Positions 7,963-16,170 of a DNA stretch of 64,000 bases are shown here, piece after piece. Numbering within the stretch: position 1 is the stretch's first letter; every line of letters starts with the position of its first letter. The DNA is from Labilibaculum sp. DW002 (GTDB lineage: Bacteria > Bacteroidota > Bacteroidia > Bacteroidales > Marinifilaceae), in NCBI RefSeq assembly GCF_029029525.1, contig NZ_JAKJSC010000003.1:62001-126000 (forward strand). The letters are read 5' to 3'. The notes under the pieces are model-generated. The model worked only from the letters and a program-made list of their open reading frames with translations, made no database searches and was not told where the DNA came from. Position numbers and translations under genes: made by a program.

Positions 7963-8430
7963 TTATTTAAAAATAGTTCTCGATCCAAAGGCTCTAAAGC
8001 CAACTAGGATAGAAACGCATCCACTTTCAACTTTCTCTTTTTCTTCATCGTTAGGAATCAATACTCGAATTACAAAATCATCGGTACTTTCTACCATAAA
8101 ATCCCAAAGGTTGGTATGATCTTCATCAGAATTATCATACAGTAAATTGTAATCGGTATCATACAGTTGAAATTGTATTTTCCCCAAGCTATTTTCTCCC
8201 TCCACAAGAATGCGATATTCTTGATCTTTGTAAAATGTCAGTTGTAATTCTGCAGTTTCACCTTCCGATAAAACAGCATTATTCAATTGTCCATTAAAAG
8301 TGTACGGATTCAGTTGTGGTATGCATTCTTTTTTCGTGTATTCATTGCATTGCGCAGCTAGTAGTGTTGGTAGCGCGAATAGGCAAATGATAAGTAAAGT
8401 TGTTTTTATAGTCATGTTAATTCTATTCAT
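7963..8430 (-). CDS. Exported hypothetical protein
   Basis: 155 residues with a clear Sec signal peptide (MTIKTTLLIICLFALPTLL, cut after AAQ near residue 26). The mature part of about 130 residues is predicted all-beta, with two or three Cys (QCNEYTKKECIP, SGCVS) that could form a disulfide. The pattern LSEGETAELQLTFYKDQEYRI and the following IQFQLYD are reminiscent of pre-peptidase C-terminal-like beta sandwiches, but the match is weak. The start may be Met1 (8430) or Met6 (8415). It lies 15 bases downstream of the lipoprotein gene at 8446-9342, so the two are likely one transcript and may act together in the envelope. Confidence 0.65.
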   Translation of the reverse strand: MNRINMTIKTTLLIICLFALPTLLAAQCNEYTKKECIPQLNPYTFNGQLNNAVLSEGETAELQLTFYKDQEYRILVEGENSLGKIQFQLYDTDYNLLYDNSDEDHTNLWDFMVESTDDFVIRVLIPNDEEKEKVESGCVSILVGFRAFGSRTIFK

Positions 8431-8445
8431 TAAGTACGCTTACTA

Positions 8446-9342
8446 CTACAGTTCTGTCAATGTTACTCTAATGTTGTTATTAATTTCCCTAATTCCTTTA
8501 AGTGTCTCGTTCGATGCACTTAATGTAACCTTGTTCCTAATGATCATTTTACCATCTTTTGTTTTGGCTTTTGAAGCTGCAGATCGACTTTGAGAAATTT
8601 CTTGAAATTTTGCATCTAATTTCTTCAGTTCAGGTAGTATTTGTTTTATTTTATAGTTGTCTCGATATTGATTTAGTAATCCAATAAGATTCTTTACCGA
8701 GTGTTTTTGTTGTGCAATTAAGCTAATCATATCTTTTTGCGGATTGTCCAAATCAACAATATTAGTAGCTAAATAGAGTGTTTCAATCCATCCACCAAAT
8801 ACAATAAGAGCAGCAACTCCACCTCGTTGATTTTCTTTAAGGTAACTATCAGAATTGGTAAAGGTTTCTGTGATAATTGTTAATAAAGAATCCTGATTTT
8901 CAATATTTCGTTCCATTCTACGAGCAGTAATTTTTTCCTGTTCTTCAGGAATACCTAATTCGCGTGTAAACTTCTTAATTACAGCAAGATATCTTGCAGC
9001 ATCTTGAAATTGCTCATAAATACGAATGTAACTAAGGTCAGCACCATAAATACCAATATTAATAGCAATATCAGCTTGCGATAAATAGTTGTCTGAGTTG
9101 TTCACCGAATTCATTAAATCTGGTTGATAAGGAAGGTTCATTTTTTTAATGATTTCTGTCACCTGAATAGGACTAGGAACATTATAAAATAAGGTCTTCA
9201 CAGATTTAAAATTCTGACTTTGTGGAACCACTAATTCAGTTTGTTTTTCTGGTGTAACTTTTTTATTTTGACATCCATAAGTGAAAATCGAAGTCGTTAA
9301 AAAAAGGAAAATACAGAATATCTTAATAGATGTTTTAAGCAT
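8446..9342 (-). CDS. Predicted lipoprotein of unknown function
   Basis: 298 residues beginning with a lipoprotein signal; the lipobox is FTYGC with Cys24. The mature region is largely alpha-helical with many short amphipathic helices (for example LSYIRIYEQFQDAARYLAVI at about 105-125). It contains a hydrophobic stretch AALIVFGGWIETLYLATNIV around 175-195, too interrupted to be a sure membrane helix. The end is basic, with SASKAKTKDG. I do not recognise a family. It is the first gene of a two-gene unit with the small exported protein at 7963-8430. Confidence 0.65.
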   Translation of the reverse strand: MLKTSIKIFCIFLFLTTSIFTYGCQNKKVTPEKQTELVVPQSQNFKSVKTLFYNVPSPIQVTEIIKKMNLPYQPDLMNSVNNSDNYLSQADIAINIGIYGADLSYIRIYEQFQDAARYLAVIKKFTRELGIPEEQEKITARRMERNIENQDSLLTIITETFTNSDSYLKENQRGGVAALIVFGGWIETLYLATNIVDLDNPQKDMISLIAQQKHSVKNLIGLLNQYRDNYKIKQILPELKKLDAKFQEISQSRSAASKAKTKDGKMIIRNKVTLSASNETLKGIREINNNIRVTLTEL

Positions 9343-9515
9343 AGATGTAATGATTTCTCTTAGGTTAAATTTTGTAATAAACTTAAAGTTATACTTTTAG
9401 CTAGAATATGCAAACAAAAATGAAATATATACGACCTTGCTAAAAAAACATGTAAATTGGGGAAACAAATCGAATTTGTGAGCGTAAAATGAAAGTTAAT
9501 TTGATACTGTGACGT

Positions 9516-10805
9516 ATGAGAATTGGGATATTAATTGGACGTATTGGAGGTGTAGATGGGGTCGCTTTAGAGACCGAAAAATGGATAGCTGTTTTGAGAA
9601 AAATGGGGCATGAAGTATTTACACTATCTGGTCAGTACGAAGAACGAAAATTTGATCCTACATTCGAAACTCTAGTACCCGAAATGTCCTTTTTTTCTCC
9701 GGAGAGTTTTTGGGGGCAAAAAAAAGCCTTTCATTTTCCTGATGGTAATTTAACTGAACTTTTAGAGCACATTCATTTTTACGCCGATTTAATTGGCGAT
9801 AAAATTATCGCTTGGGCCAGAGATAAAAAAATAGATGTTCTTATTTCTGAAAATGCTTCGGCTCTTCCAGCTCACTTAGAAATGGGATTGGCGATTAAAA
9901 AAGCAGTTGTCGAATTGGGAATACCAACCATAACCCACGATCACGATTTTTATTGGGAAAGAGGCACTCGTTATCTTTCTCCTCACGCCGAAATAAACAA
10001 AATAGTAGCGGATAATTTTCCCTTACGATTGCCTAATGTATTTCATGCAGTAATTAATACTTACGGAGTTGATACGCTACAAAATCGCTTTCAGCGAGAG
10101 GCTGTTTTGGTCCCTAATGTCATGAATTTTGATTTGCCATTTGGGGAAGTTAATGACACCAATATTAATTTAAAAAGAAATCTTGGTTTACAGGAGTCGG
10201 ATTATATTTTGGCTCAGGTAACCAGAATTGTTCGTAGAAAAGGAATCGAAACAGCGATCAAATTGATTCATATGTTAGAAGATTCTCGCGCGAAATTAAT
10301 TATTACGGGAAATCATTCCGACGATGAGGGAAATGTTTATTACAATGAGTTGATTGATTTAATACATGAATTAAAGTTGGAAAGACAAGTCATGTTTGCA
10401 TCTCACATTATTAAAAATCAGCGTAGACAAACAGCAAATAGTACAGCATATTCTTTATCGGACGCATATGCACATGCTAAAGCAAGTACTTATTTTAGCA
10501 CCTACGAAGGTTTCGGTAACGCTTTTGTTGAATCAGTAATGGGAAAGTGTCCTGTTTTTGTGAACAATTACAAACCCGTTTATTGGCCTGATATTGGCAG
10601 CAAGGGTTTCAAAACGGTAATGCTCGAAGACAATCAAATTACAAATCAAGCATTGGCCGATATGAAGGATGTTATCCACAATCCGAAATTGAATAAAGAA
10701 ATTGGCGAGTACAATTATGAATTAGGGAAAAAGCATTTTTCTTTCGATACACTGGAACAAAAATTACAGGAATTGCTCGATAAAGTTGAAAGATATCGGT
10801 CCTAA
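9516..10805 (+). CDS. Glycosyltransferase family 4 (GT-B)
   Basis: 429 residues with a GT-B layout. The N-terminal donor/acceptor half opens MRIGILIGRIGGVDGVALET. A glycosyl_transf_1 domain covers about 225-410. It includes RIVRRKGIETAIKLIHMLED (the conserved Arg/Lys that contact the nucleotide-sugar phosphates) and YFSTYEGFGNAFVES (the EX7E-like donor motif, Glu of YEGFGNAFVE). A central segment THDHDFYWERGTRY resembles a subgroup of GT4 enzymes that build glycosylated compatible solutes or glycolipids, but the acceptor cannot be told. The gene is alone on the plus strand, with a terminator inside the tail of the convergent gene. Confidence 0.8.
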   Translation: MRIGILIGRIGGVDGVALETEKWIAVLRKMGHEVFTLSGQYEERKFDPTFETLVPEMSFFSPESFWGQKKAFHFPDGNLTELLEHIHFYADLIGDKIIAWARDKKIDVLISENASALPAHLEMGLAIKKAVVELGIPTITHDHDFYWERGTRYLSPHAEINKIVADNFPLRLPNVFHAVINTYGVDTLQNRFQREAVLVPNVMNFDLPFGEVNDTNINLKRNLGLQESDYILAQVTRIVRRKGIETAIKLIHMLEDSRAKLIITGNHSDDEGNVYYNELIDLIHELKLERQVMFASHIIKNQRRQTANSTAYSLSDAYAHAKASTYFSTYEGFGNAFVESVMGKCPVFVNNYKPVYWPDIGSKGFKTVMLEDNQITNQALADMKDVIHNPKLNKEIGEYNYELGKKHFSFDTLEQKLQELLDKVERYRS

Positions 10806-10809
10806 TGGC

Positions 10810-11613
10810 TTATAATAAAACCTTTAACTCACTTTCTTTAGTGAGTTTTTTATTTGTGTAATCTAGCTTTGTAAGTAAGTTTAGGCCTGGTGTTTTGCCA
10901 ATTTCAATACTTCCAATTTTATCATCTAACTGCAAATGTTTAGCTCCATTAATGGTTGCCCAAGAAAGTAAATCAAAATAGCTAAGTTCTGGAAATAGCT
11001 CTTGAACTGCTTTTATTTCTTCAAAAATTGATAATTTCTGATGTGTTGCTAATGATCCAGTACCAACGCAATAGCGGTTGTATTCGTTTTCTGTGGGAGT
11101 AAAAGACTTTCCTAGCTCTAACACGAATTGATTTAGTAGAATAGATTTGGAGTCAGAATTTATTTTGAGAGGCAATTCTAATGCACATTCAGAAAAATCA
11201 TGATCGATAAATTTCACTTTTGACTTCTTTTTTCGATTTTCATTGTCTTCCAATGGAAAAAAGTCGGCAGCAGCTACAGTTCCAAAAGCTTCTAAATGAT
11301 TAATTCCTCGTTGAAAGGAATCAGCATTTTTAGGAAATTCTGTTAATTTATTTTTCAGATTGTTAAAAAAATCACCTAAAGTGATTTCTTGAAAATTCTC
11401 TTTCGTAAAGGAAGGATAGCTTAAAAGCGTAAATACATCTACAAAGCCAGGCACAATCATACCACTGTAGAATTGCAAATTTTGAATTTCTTTAATTTTT
11501 CCACCAGTATCAATTACATCAATAATTGCATTGGCATCATCAAGAACGATAATTCCATTTTTTAATGGAGCAGAGGATACTGGAAAAATATAATTTGCAG
11601 AAATCTTTCTCAT
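10810..11613 (-). CDS. Shortened amidohydrolase-like protein, catalytic residues lost
   Basis: 267 residues, against about 380 for the cytosine-deaminase/SsnA-like amidohydrolases it resembles. The start (MRKISANYIFPVSSAPLKNG) and the end are well kept; the end has TGSLATHQKLSIFEEI, LSWATINGAKHLQLDDKIGS and IEIGKTPGLNLL. The metal-binding motif that normally follows PGF (THxHLE) reads PGFVDVFTLLS, so both histidines (positions 61 and 63) are replaced. The middle of the barrel, which carries the other metal ligands, is missing about 110 residues. The frame is open and overlaps the upstream DUF4296 gene by ATGA, suggesting translational coupling. It is probably a pseudoenzyme with a binding or structural role. 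Confidence 0.65.
   Translation of the reverse strand: MRKISANYIFPVSSAPLKNGIIVLDDANAIIDVIDTGGKIKEIQNLQFYSGMIVPGFVDVFTLLSYPSFTKENFQEITLGDFFNNLKNKLTEFPKNADSFQRGINHLEAFGTVAAADFFPLEDNENRKKKSKVKFIDHDFSECALELPLKINSDSKSILLNQFVLELGKSFTPTENEYNRYCVGTGSLATHQKLSIFEEIKAVQELFPELSYFDLLSWATINGAKHLQLDDKIGSIEIGKTPGLNLLTKLDYTNKKLTKESELKVLL
10826..10855 (+). terminator. Plus-strand terminator inside the tail of the convergent gene
   Basis: AACTCACT (10826-10833), loop TTCTTT, AGTGAGTT (10840-10847) with a T-rich run after it. It ends the glycosyltransferase transcript while lying in the last codons of the amidohydrolase-like gene on the other strand. Confidence 0.7.
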
Positions 11614-12437
11614 CGCAACCTCTTGATTTCTTCCAAACTTTTTACTCTTAATTCTTCTTCAAGTAATACTGAATCAGGCCTAATTTGAGGATTAAATATT
11701 AAGATGTCTTTAACCTCAAAATGTTGAGTAAACTCTTCTAAATCGTTTTCTCCAGCGAAGAAATTTCCACGCAATTCAGTATAGCTTGAATCAGGATATT
11801 CCATTTGAGCCTCATACTTGTTAAACTTCATGTCTTTTGTAATTGGTAAAGGCATAAAGCTTACTTTATGTTCTTCTCCAAGACTGTCTTTTTTCCAAAA
11901 GTAGGCTTCAATTTTAGGATTGTCGGTTTGGTCATCTTTAAAAATTTTAATGGATGCACTTACCGTATAAAGTCCTTTTTGCGAAATAGGAATTGTAAAG
12001 TCTAATGTGTTTTTATCTTTGCTTGGTATTCTCCAACGAGTTTTCTTAGTCCACAAATTAACCGTATCGCGTTCCATTCTATCCTTTTTTACTTGAATTC
12101 GATATTTTGTTTCCAGTCTGTTCAAGGAATCAATAACTTGATCGTAAAGCAAAGTGAAATTTTTTGTGTCGTTGGAATAATAAGTAACACAAGAATCAAA
12201 CTGGCTACGGGTAAGCTTGTATTTTTTATAAATTGAATTGTAATAATAGCTAGGGCGATAGTTTTTACCTGTACGGTAAATGTTTTTAGTGGAAAGACTA
12301 CCATCTACAATATGAATATCAATAAGCATATTCGTAAATTGCTGTTCATCTAACTTTGGTTGATATTTATTGTTGTCATTGCATGAAATTAAAAAAGTAA
12401 AGCCGATGCAAATGCAGAAGTAGAATATCTTATTCAT
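11610..12437 (-). CDS. DUF4296 domain lipoprotein
   Basis: 275 residues from the ATG at 12437. This start gives a clean lipoprotein signal MNKIFYFCICIGFTFLISC with Cys19; the longer frame to 12557 would overlap mlaF and hide the signal. Residues about 25-115 match DUF4296 (FTNMLIDIHIVDGSL, then YKKYKLTRSQFDSCVTYYS), a helical domain found only in Bacteroidota lipoproteins. The rest is a beta-rich region. The stop overlaps the start of the amidohydrolase-like gene by four bases. The function is unknown. In related genomes DUF4296 genes often sit beside a dihydroorotase or amidohydrolase gene (from memory). Confidence 0.85.
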   Translation of the reverse strand: MNKIFYFCICIGFTFLISCNDNNKYQPKLDEQQFTNMLIDIHIVDGSLSTKNIYRTGKNYRPSYYYNSIYKKYKLTRSQFDSCVTYYSNDTKNFTLLYDQVIDSLNRLETKYRIQVKKDRMERDTVNLWTKKTRWRIPSKDKNTLDFTIPISQKGLYTVSASIKIFKDDQTDNPKIEAYFWKKDSLGEEHKVSFMPLPITKDMKFNKYEAQMEYPDSSYTELRGNFFAGENDLEEFTQHFEVKDILIFNPQIRPDSVLLEEELRVKSLEEIKRLR

Positions 12438-12504
12438 GAATTGTTTCTTTTTGTCTGATGGCAAAGATAATAAATCAATGAGAATGCCTAGACTGAGAAT
12501 TGAT

Positions 12505-13257
12505 TTAGCTTGTTTTTTTAATCTTTTTAAACAGTTCGGAAGCAAAAACGAAATCATTTAAGGAATCATTATCCGTATTAAAAATTTCATCCTTAGTGCC
12601 TTCCCAGCCTTTGTGACCCTTATTAATGAAAACAATTTTTTCACCAATCTCCATAACTGAATTCATATCATGGGTGTTAATAATCGTTGTCATGTTAAAT
12701 TCTTTGGTTATTTCTTGAATCAAATTGTCAATCAGAATAGCGGTTACAGGATCTAAACCAGAATTTGGTTCATCGCAAAATAAATATTTAGGATTCAAGG
12801 CAATTGCACGAGCTATTGCCACTCGTTTTTGCATTCCACCACTAATTTCAGCAGGAAATAAATGGTTTGCATCTTTTATGTTTACACGATTAAGGCAAAA
12901 GTTAACACGTTCCATTTTCTGACTTTCATTCATATCAGAGAACATGTTTAATGGAAACAATACATTCTGCTCAACAGTCATAGAATCGAAAAGTGCTCCT
13001 CCTTGAAAAACCATCCCCATTTCTTTTCGGATCAATTTTTTCTCACTGAAGTTCATTCTTGTAAAATCACGATCGTCATAATAGATATGACCATTATCAA
13101 CTTCATGTAATCCAATAATTGATTTTAGGAGAACGGTTTTTCCCGAGCCACTCTGTCCAATAATTAGATTTGTTTTACCCGCTTCAAATTGAATTGAGAT
13201 ATCATTCAAAACATCCAATTCTCCAAAGGATTTATTGATATTTTTTAATTCAATCAT
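12505..13257 (-). CDS. mlaF: MlaF-type ABC transporter ATP-binding protein
   Basis: 250 residues, full length for the family. Walker A is GQSGSGKT (34-41). The Q-loop region is MGMVFQGGALFDSMTVEQN, the signature is ISGGMQKRVAIARA (about 139-152), and Walker B YLFCDEPNSGLDP follows near 160. The FQGGALFDS segment and the SGGM signature are typical of the MlaF/Ttg2A/Mkl subgroup that drives phospholipid or lipid transport with MlaE and an MCE protein. It overlaps mlaE by four bases (ATGA), so the two are coupled. The MCE-domain partner (MlaD) is not in this neighbourhood. Confidence 0.92.
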   Translation of the reverse strand: MIELKNINKSFGELDVLNDISIQFEAGKTNLIIGQSGSGKTVLLKSIIGLHEVDNGHIYYDDRDFTRMNFSEKKLIRKEMGMVFQGGALFDSMTVEQNVLFPLNMFSDMNESQKMERVNFCLNRVNIKDANHLFPAEISGGMQKRVAIARAIALNPKYLFCDEPNSGLDPVTAILIDNLIQEITKEFNMTTIINTHDMNSVMEIGEKIVFINKGHKGWEGTKDEIFNTDNDSLNDFVFASELFKKIKKTS

Positions 13258-13994
13258 TTCAATAAAATTTGAGTAAGAATCAGATTAGCTAACAAAATCA
13301 GAATACTACTATTTACAACAGCTTTTGTACTCGCCTTACCCACTTCCAAAGCCCCTCCCGAAACAAAATAGCCATAATACGATGGTACCGATGTAATAAT
13401 AAAAGCAAATACTAAAGTTTTAATTAAGGAGTAGGTAATATAGTAAGGAATCAATCCGAATTGAACTCCATATAGAAAATCAGTAATTGATACCGTATCA
13501 GCCATATAACTAGCTAACAAACCTCCCATAATACCAACAAATACACTCAATACGTATAGAAATGGGTTAATAAAAACAGCAGCAATAATCTTAGGAAAAA
13601 TCAAATAACTTGCCGAATTGACACCCATAATTTCAAGAGCATCTATCTGTTCGGTTACACGCATTGATCCAATTTCAGAAGCGATATTCGATCCTACTTT
13701 ACCTGCTAATATTAAGCCTACAATTGTAGATGAAAATTCCAGAATCATTGACTCGCGAGTGGTATAACCAACTAAATAATCTGGTAACAAAGGGTTCACC
13801 AAATTATAAGCTGTTTGCAAACTTATAACTGCTCCCATAAAAACAGATATAATCACTACAATGCCAACAGAATTAACACCAAGCTTATATATCTCTTGTA
13901 CAATTTGCTTAAAAAAATCTTTTCCTTTTGGAGGCTTAGAAACAACCAGCACAAGAAATCTAGAGAATTTTCCTACGTTTTCGAATAGGTTCAT
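13254..13994 (-). CDS. mlaE: MlaE family lipid ABC transporter permease
   Basis: 246 residues, five or six hydrophobic segments, full-length MlaE (DUF140) pattern. Seen: VISVFMGAVISLQTAYNLV, then GLILAGKVGSNIASEIGSMR followed by VTEQIDALEIMG, the coupling-helix signature of the family. The C terminus is hydrophobic (ILILLANLILTQILLK). It forms the inner-membrane channel dimer that works with MlaF to move phospholipids between membranes and so maintain outer-membrane asymmetry. It is the first gene of the mlaE-mlaF unit. Confidence 0.93.
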   Translation of the reverse strand: MNLFENVGKFSRFLVLVVSKPPKGKDFFKQIVQEIYKLGVNSVGIVVIISVFMGAVISLQTAYNLVNPLLPDYLVGYTTRESMILEFSSTIVGLILAGKVGSNIASEIGSMRVTEQIDALEIMGVNSASYLIFPKIIAAVFINPFLYVLSVFVGIMGGLLASYMADTVSITDFLYGVQFGLIPYYITYSLIKTLVFAFIITSVPSYYGYFVSGGALEVGKASTKAVVNSSILILLANLILTQILLK

Positions 13995-14171
13995 AGTTAT
14001 TTTACTTTACGATAAAATTACAAATTATTTATTTACAATCTTCTTGTCCAACAATATCATTGTAATTTTCTATTCTTTTTTGAATTGAGATGCCTTTTCA
14101 GTATTTTAGGGTATAAATTTACTTCTCTTGAATTTAGTGGAATTTTTCTGAATTCAGATAAAAATAGTCCA

Positions 14172-15260
14172 ATGGATAAAAATAACTATTGTGTGATTAT
14201 GGCTGGTGGCGTTGGTTCACGATTTTGGCCTTTAAGTAAAAAACAACAACCAAAACAATTTCTTGATATTCTTGGTACTGGTAAAACGCTTATTCAATTG
14301 ACCTTTGAGCGATTTGCATCCATTTGTCCAGTTGAGAATTTTTTCGTTGTAACAAATGCGAAATACAAGGATTTGGTGCTTCAGCAACTTCCCCAAATAA
14401 AGGAAAATCAAGTATTATTAGAACCCCTAAGAAGAAATACAGCTCCATGTATTGCTTATGCAAATTTTAAAATTCAGAAAAGAAATTCTGAAGCTTCCAT
14501 AATTGTTACTCCTGCAGACCATTTGATCTTAAACGAAACAAAGTTTTTAGATGTATTGGGTAAAGGAATCAAGTTTGTAGAGGATGGAAATCAATTATTG
14601 ACATTAGGTATTCAGCCTTCTAGGCCAGAAACCGGTTATGGTTACATTCAGGTTTCGAATAAAGCAGTTACGAACAATTCAGATATTTATCCTGTTAAAA
14701 CTTTTACAGAAAAGCCACATCTCGATTTGGCGAAAATTTTTCACGAATCAGGCGAGTTTTACTGGAACTCGGGAATATTTGTGTGGAAACTAAAAGATAT
14801 TCAAGAGGCTTTTAGTAGGTATTTACCAGATGTAAAAGCATTGTTCGAGGATGGTATAGATAGCTTGGATACAGAAGGAGAGCAGGCATTCATTGATCAG
14901 ATTTATCCTGAATGTCAAAACATATCCATTGATTATGGAATTTTAGAGAAATCGGAAAATGTTTTTGTCTACTGTTCTGAATTTGGTTGGTCCGATTTGG
15001 GAACCTGGGGCTCACTTTACGAACATTCTTCCAAAGATAATAATGATAATGCTGTTCAAGGTGAGAATGTAATGATGTATGAATCTAAAGATTGCCTTGT
15101 AAACGTGCCTGATGATAAATTAGTAGTGGTGCAAGGTCTAAAAGACTATATCGTTGTAGAAACGGATAAAACCTTGCTTATTTGCAGGAAAAGAGATGAA
15201 CAAGAACTTCGAAAAATTGTTAATGACGTTAAAATTACAAAAGGAGAAAAGTTTGTATAA
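14172..15260 (+). CDS. manC: Mannose-1-phosphate guanylyltransferase
   Basis: 362 residues from the ATG at 14172. This start puts the nucleotidyltransferase signature at the N terminus (VIMAGGVGSRFWPLS, then KQFLDILG); the frame upstream to 14085 has no domain sequence. It makes GDP-mannose from mannose-1-phosphate and GTP for surface polysaccharides. Other family motifs are EPLRRNTAPCIAYA, VTPADHLI, FTEKPHLDLA and FYWNSGIFVW. It is a monofunctional enzyme: the C-terminal phosphomannose isomerase domain of long AlgA/ManC proteins is absent. It is followed by a strong terminator shared with gldN. Confidence 0.93.
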   Translation: MDKNNYCVIMAGGVGSRFWPLSKKQQPKQFLDILGTGKTLIQLTFERFASICPVENFFVVTNAKYKDLVLQQLPQIKENQVLLEPLRRNTAPCIAYANFKIQKRNSEASIIVTPADHLILNETKFLDVLGKGIKFVEDGNQLLTLGIQPSRPETGYGYIQVSNKAVTNNSDIYPVKTFTEKPHLDLAKIFHESGEFYWNSGIFVWKLKDIQEAFSRYLPDVKALFEDGIDSLDTEGEQAFIDQIYPECQNISIDYGILEKSENVFVYCSEFGWSDLGTWGSLYEHSSKDNNDNAVQGENVMMYESKDCLVNVPDDKLVVVQGLKDYIVVETDKTLLICRKRDEQELRKIVNDVKITKGEKFV

Positions 15261-15261
15261 T

Positions 15262-15292
15262 AAAAAAAGGACCTGAAAAGGTCCTTTTTTTT
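15262..15292. terminator. Bidirectional terminator between manC and gldN
   Basis: The run of A plus GGACC (15262-15273), loop TGAAAA, then GGTCC plus eight T (15280-15292). It is symmetrical, so it can end both convergent transcripts. Confidence 0.85.
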
Positions 15293-15309
15293 ATATTTCA
15301 ATTTTCTTA

Positions 15310-16158
15310 TTAGAACTCCCAAAGGTCATGTTCAAATGTGAAAATATCATTTTTAATTTTTTCAGCTTCTAGCATAGAGTTCAAGCCAACTGTATATTCA
15401 CTAATTGTACGATTGTTATGAACGTTTGAAATTTGTGAAATAAAGCTTGAAAAACGTCTTTTCAAAAATAGATCATCAAATGAGTAGCGTGCAGCATCAT
15501 TATATGGATTAAATACTTCGTGCGATGCAAGCAAAGGTCTTGCTTCAGGGAAATAAATCCAGAATAATTGCTTTTGCTGAATTCCATCTAATTCAGAATC
15601 ACCATCTTTAATGTATTCGCGAATAGGGCAGATTCCAATAATTCGAACTTGTAAAGTTGATGTTTGCTTATCGAAGAACCATTGTTCCTTAACCATGTAT
15701 CTTTTCACATCATCAGTATGCATTTCACCAGGTAGAATTTTTTCTTCTAACTCACCAGTTAATCTATTTCGCTGCATGATGGTGTCATTTTGAGCATCAA
15801 ATTTAGTGCGAATCTGATCAATAGTCATTGGAACTTTAAATTCATCATCATTAGTTTCATAGGCTGTTAGACCTTCGTTTTCGATTCCGTACATTAACAA
15901 ATCGATTAAACTATAACGATCATCTTCCGGTGTAGTTGGATAATACATTGGAAGATTCATTTTTTCTCTTAAGTCGACAAATCTCCACACCAATTTAGAC
16001 CACATTACATCCGATTCACGAATGTTAGAATATGGAATTGGCTTTCTGTTTTTGATATGATCTTTTGTGTATACGCTAGTTGCATTAGTTTGTGCTCCTG
16101 CATATGAGGCACAAATCAAAACAAGACCAATGAGTAGTAATAAGCTTCTTTTCATCAT
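15310..16158 (-). CDS. gldN: Gliding motility/type IX secretion protein GldN
   Basis: 282 residues with a signal peptide (MMKRSLLLLIGLVLICASYA, cut after AGAQ). The mature part carries the GldN/PorN family sequences YSNIRESDVMWSKLVWRFVD, PMYYPT, LTAYETNDDEF, KYMVKEQWFFDKQTSTLQVRI-like (here RYMVKEQWFFDKQTS) and IIGICPI. GldN is periplasmic and forms, with the lipoprotein GldK, the ring attached to the outer membrane in the type IX secretion machine. It is the last gene of the porP-gldK-gldL-gldM-gldN row, 12 bases after gldM. Confidence 0.96.
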   Translation of the reverse strand: MMKRSLLLLIGLVLICASYAGAQTNATSVYTKDHIKNRKPIPYSNIRESDVMWSKLVWRFVDLREKMNLPMYYPTTPEDDRYSLIDLLMYGIENEGLTAYETNDDEFKVPMTIDQIRTKFDAQNDTIMQRNRLTGELEEKILPGEMHTDDVKRYMVKEQWFFDKQTSTLQVRIIGICPIREYIKDGDSELDGIQQKQLFWIYFPEARPLLASHEVFNPYNDAARYSFDDLFLKRRFSSFISQISNVHNNRTISEYTVGLNSMLEAEKIKNDIFTFEHDLWEF

Positions 16159-16170
16159 ATGTAAATTTTA

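Noticed and set aside
8300-8593. 97-codon plus-strand frame across two minus-strand genes
   Set aside because: It covers the end of the lipoprotein and the signal peptide of the small exported gene, both with clear coding features. It is a shadow.
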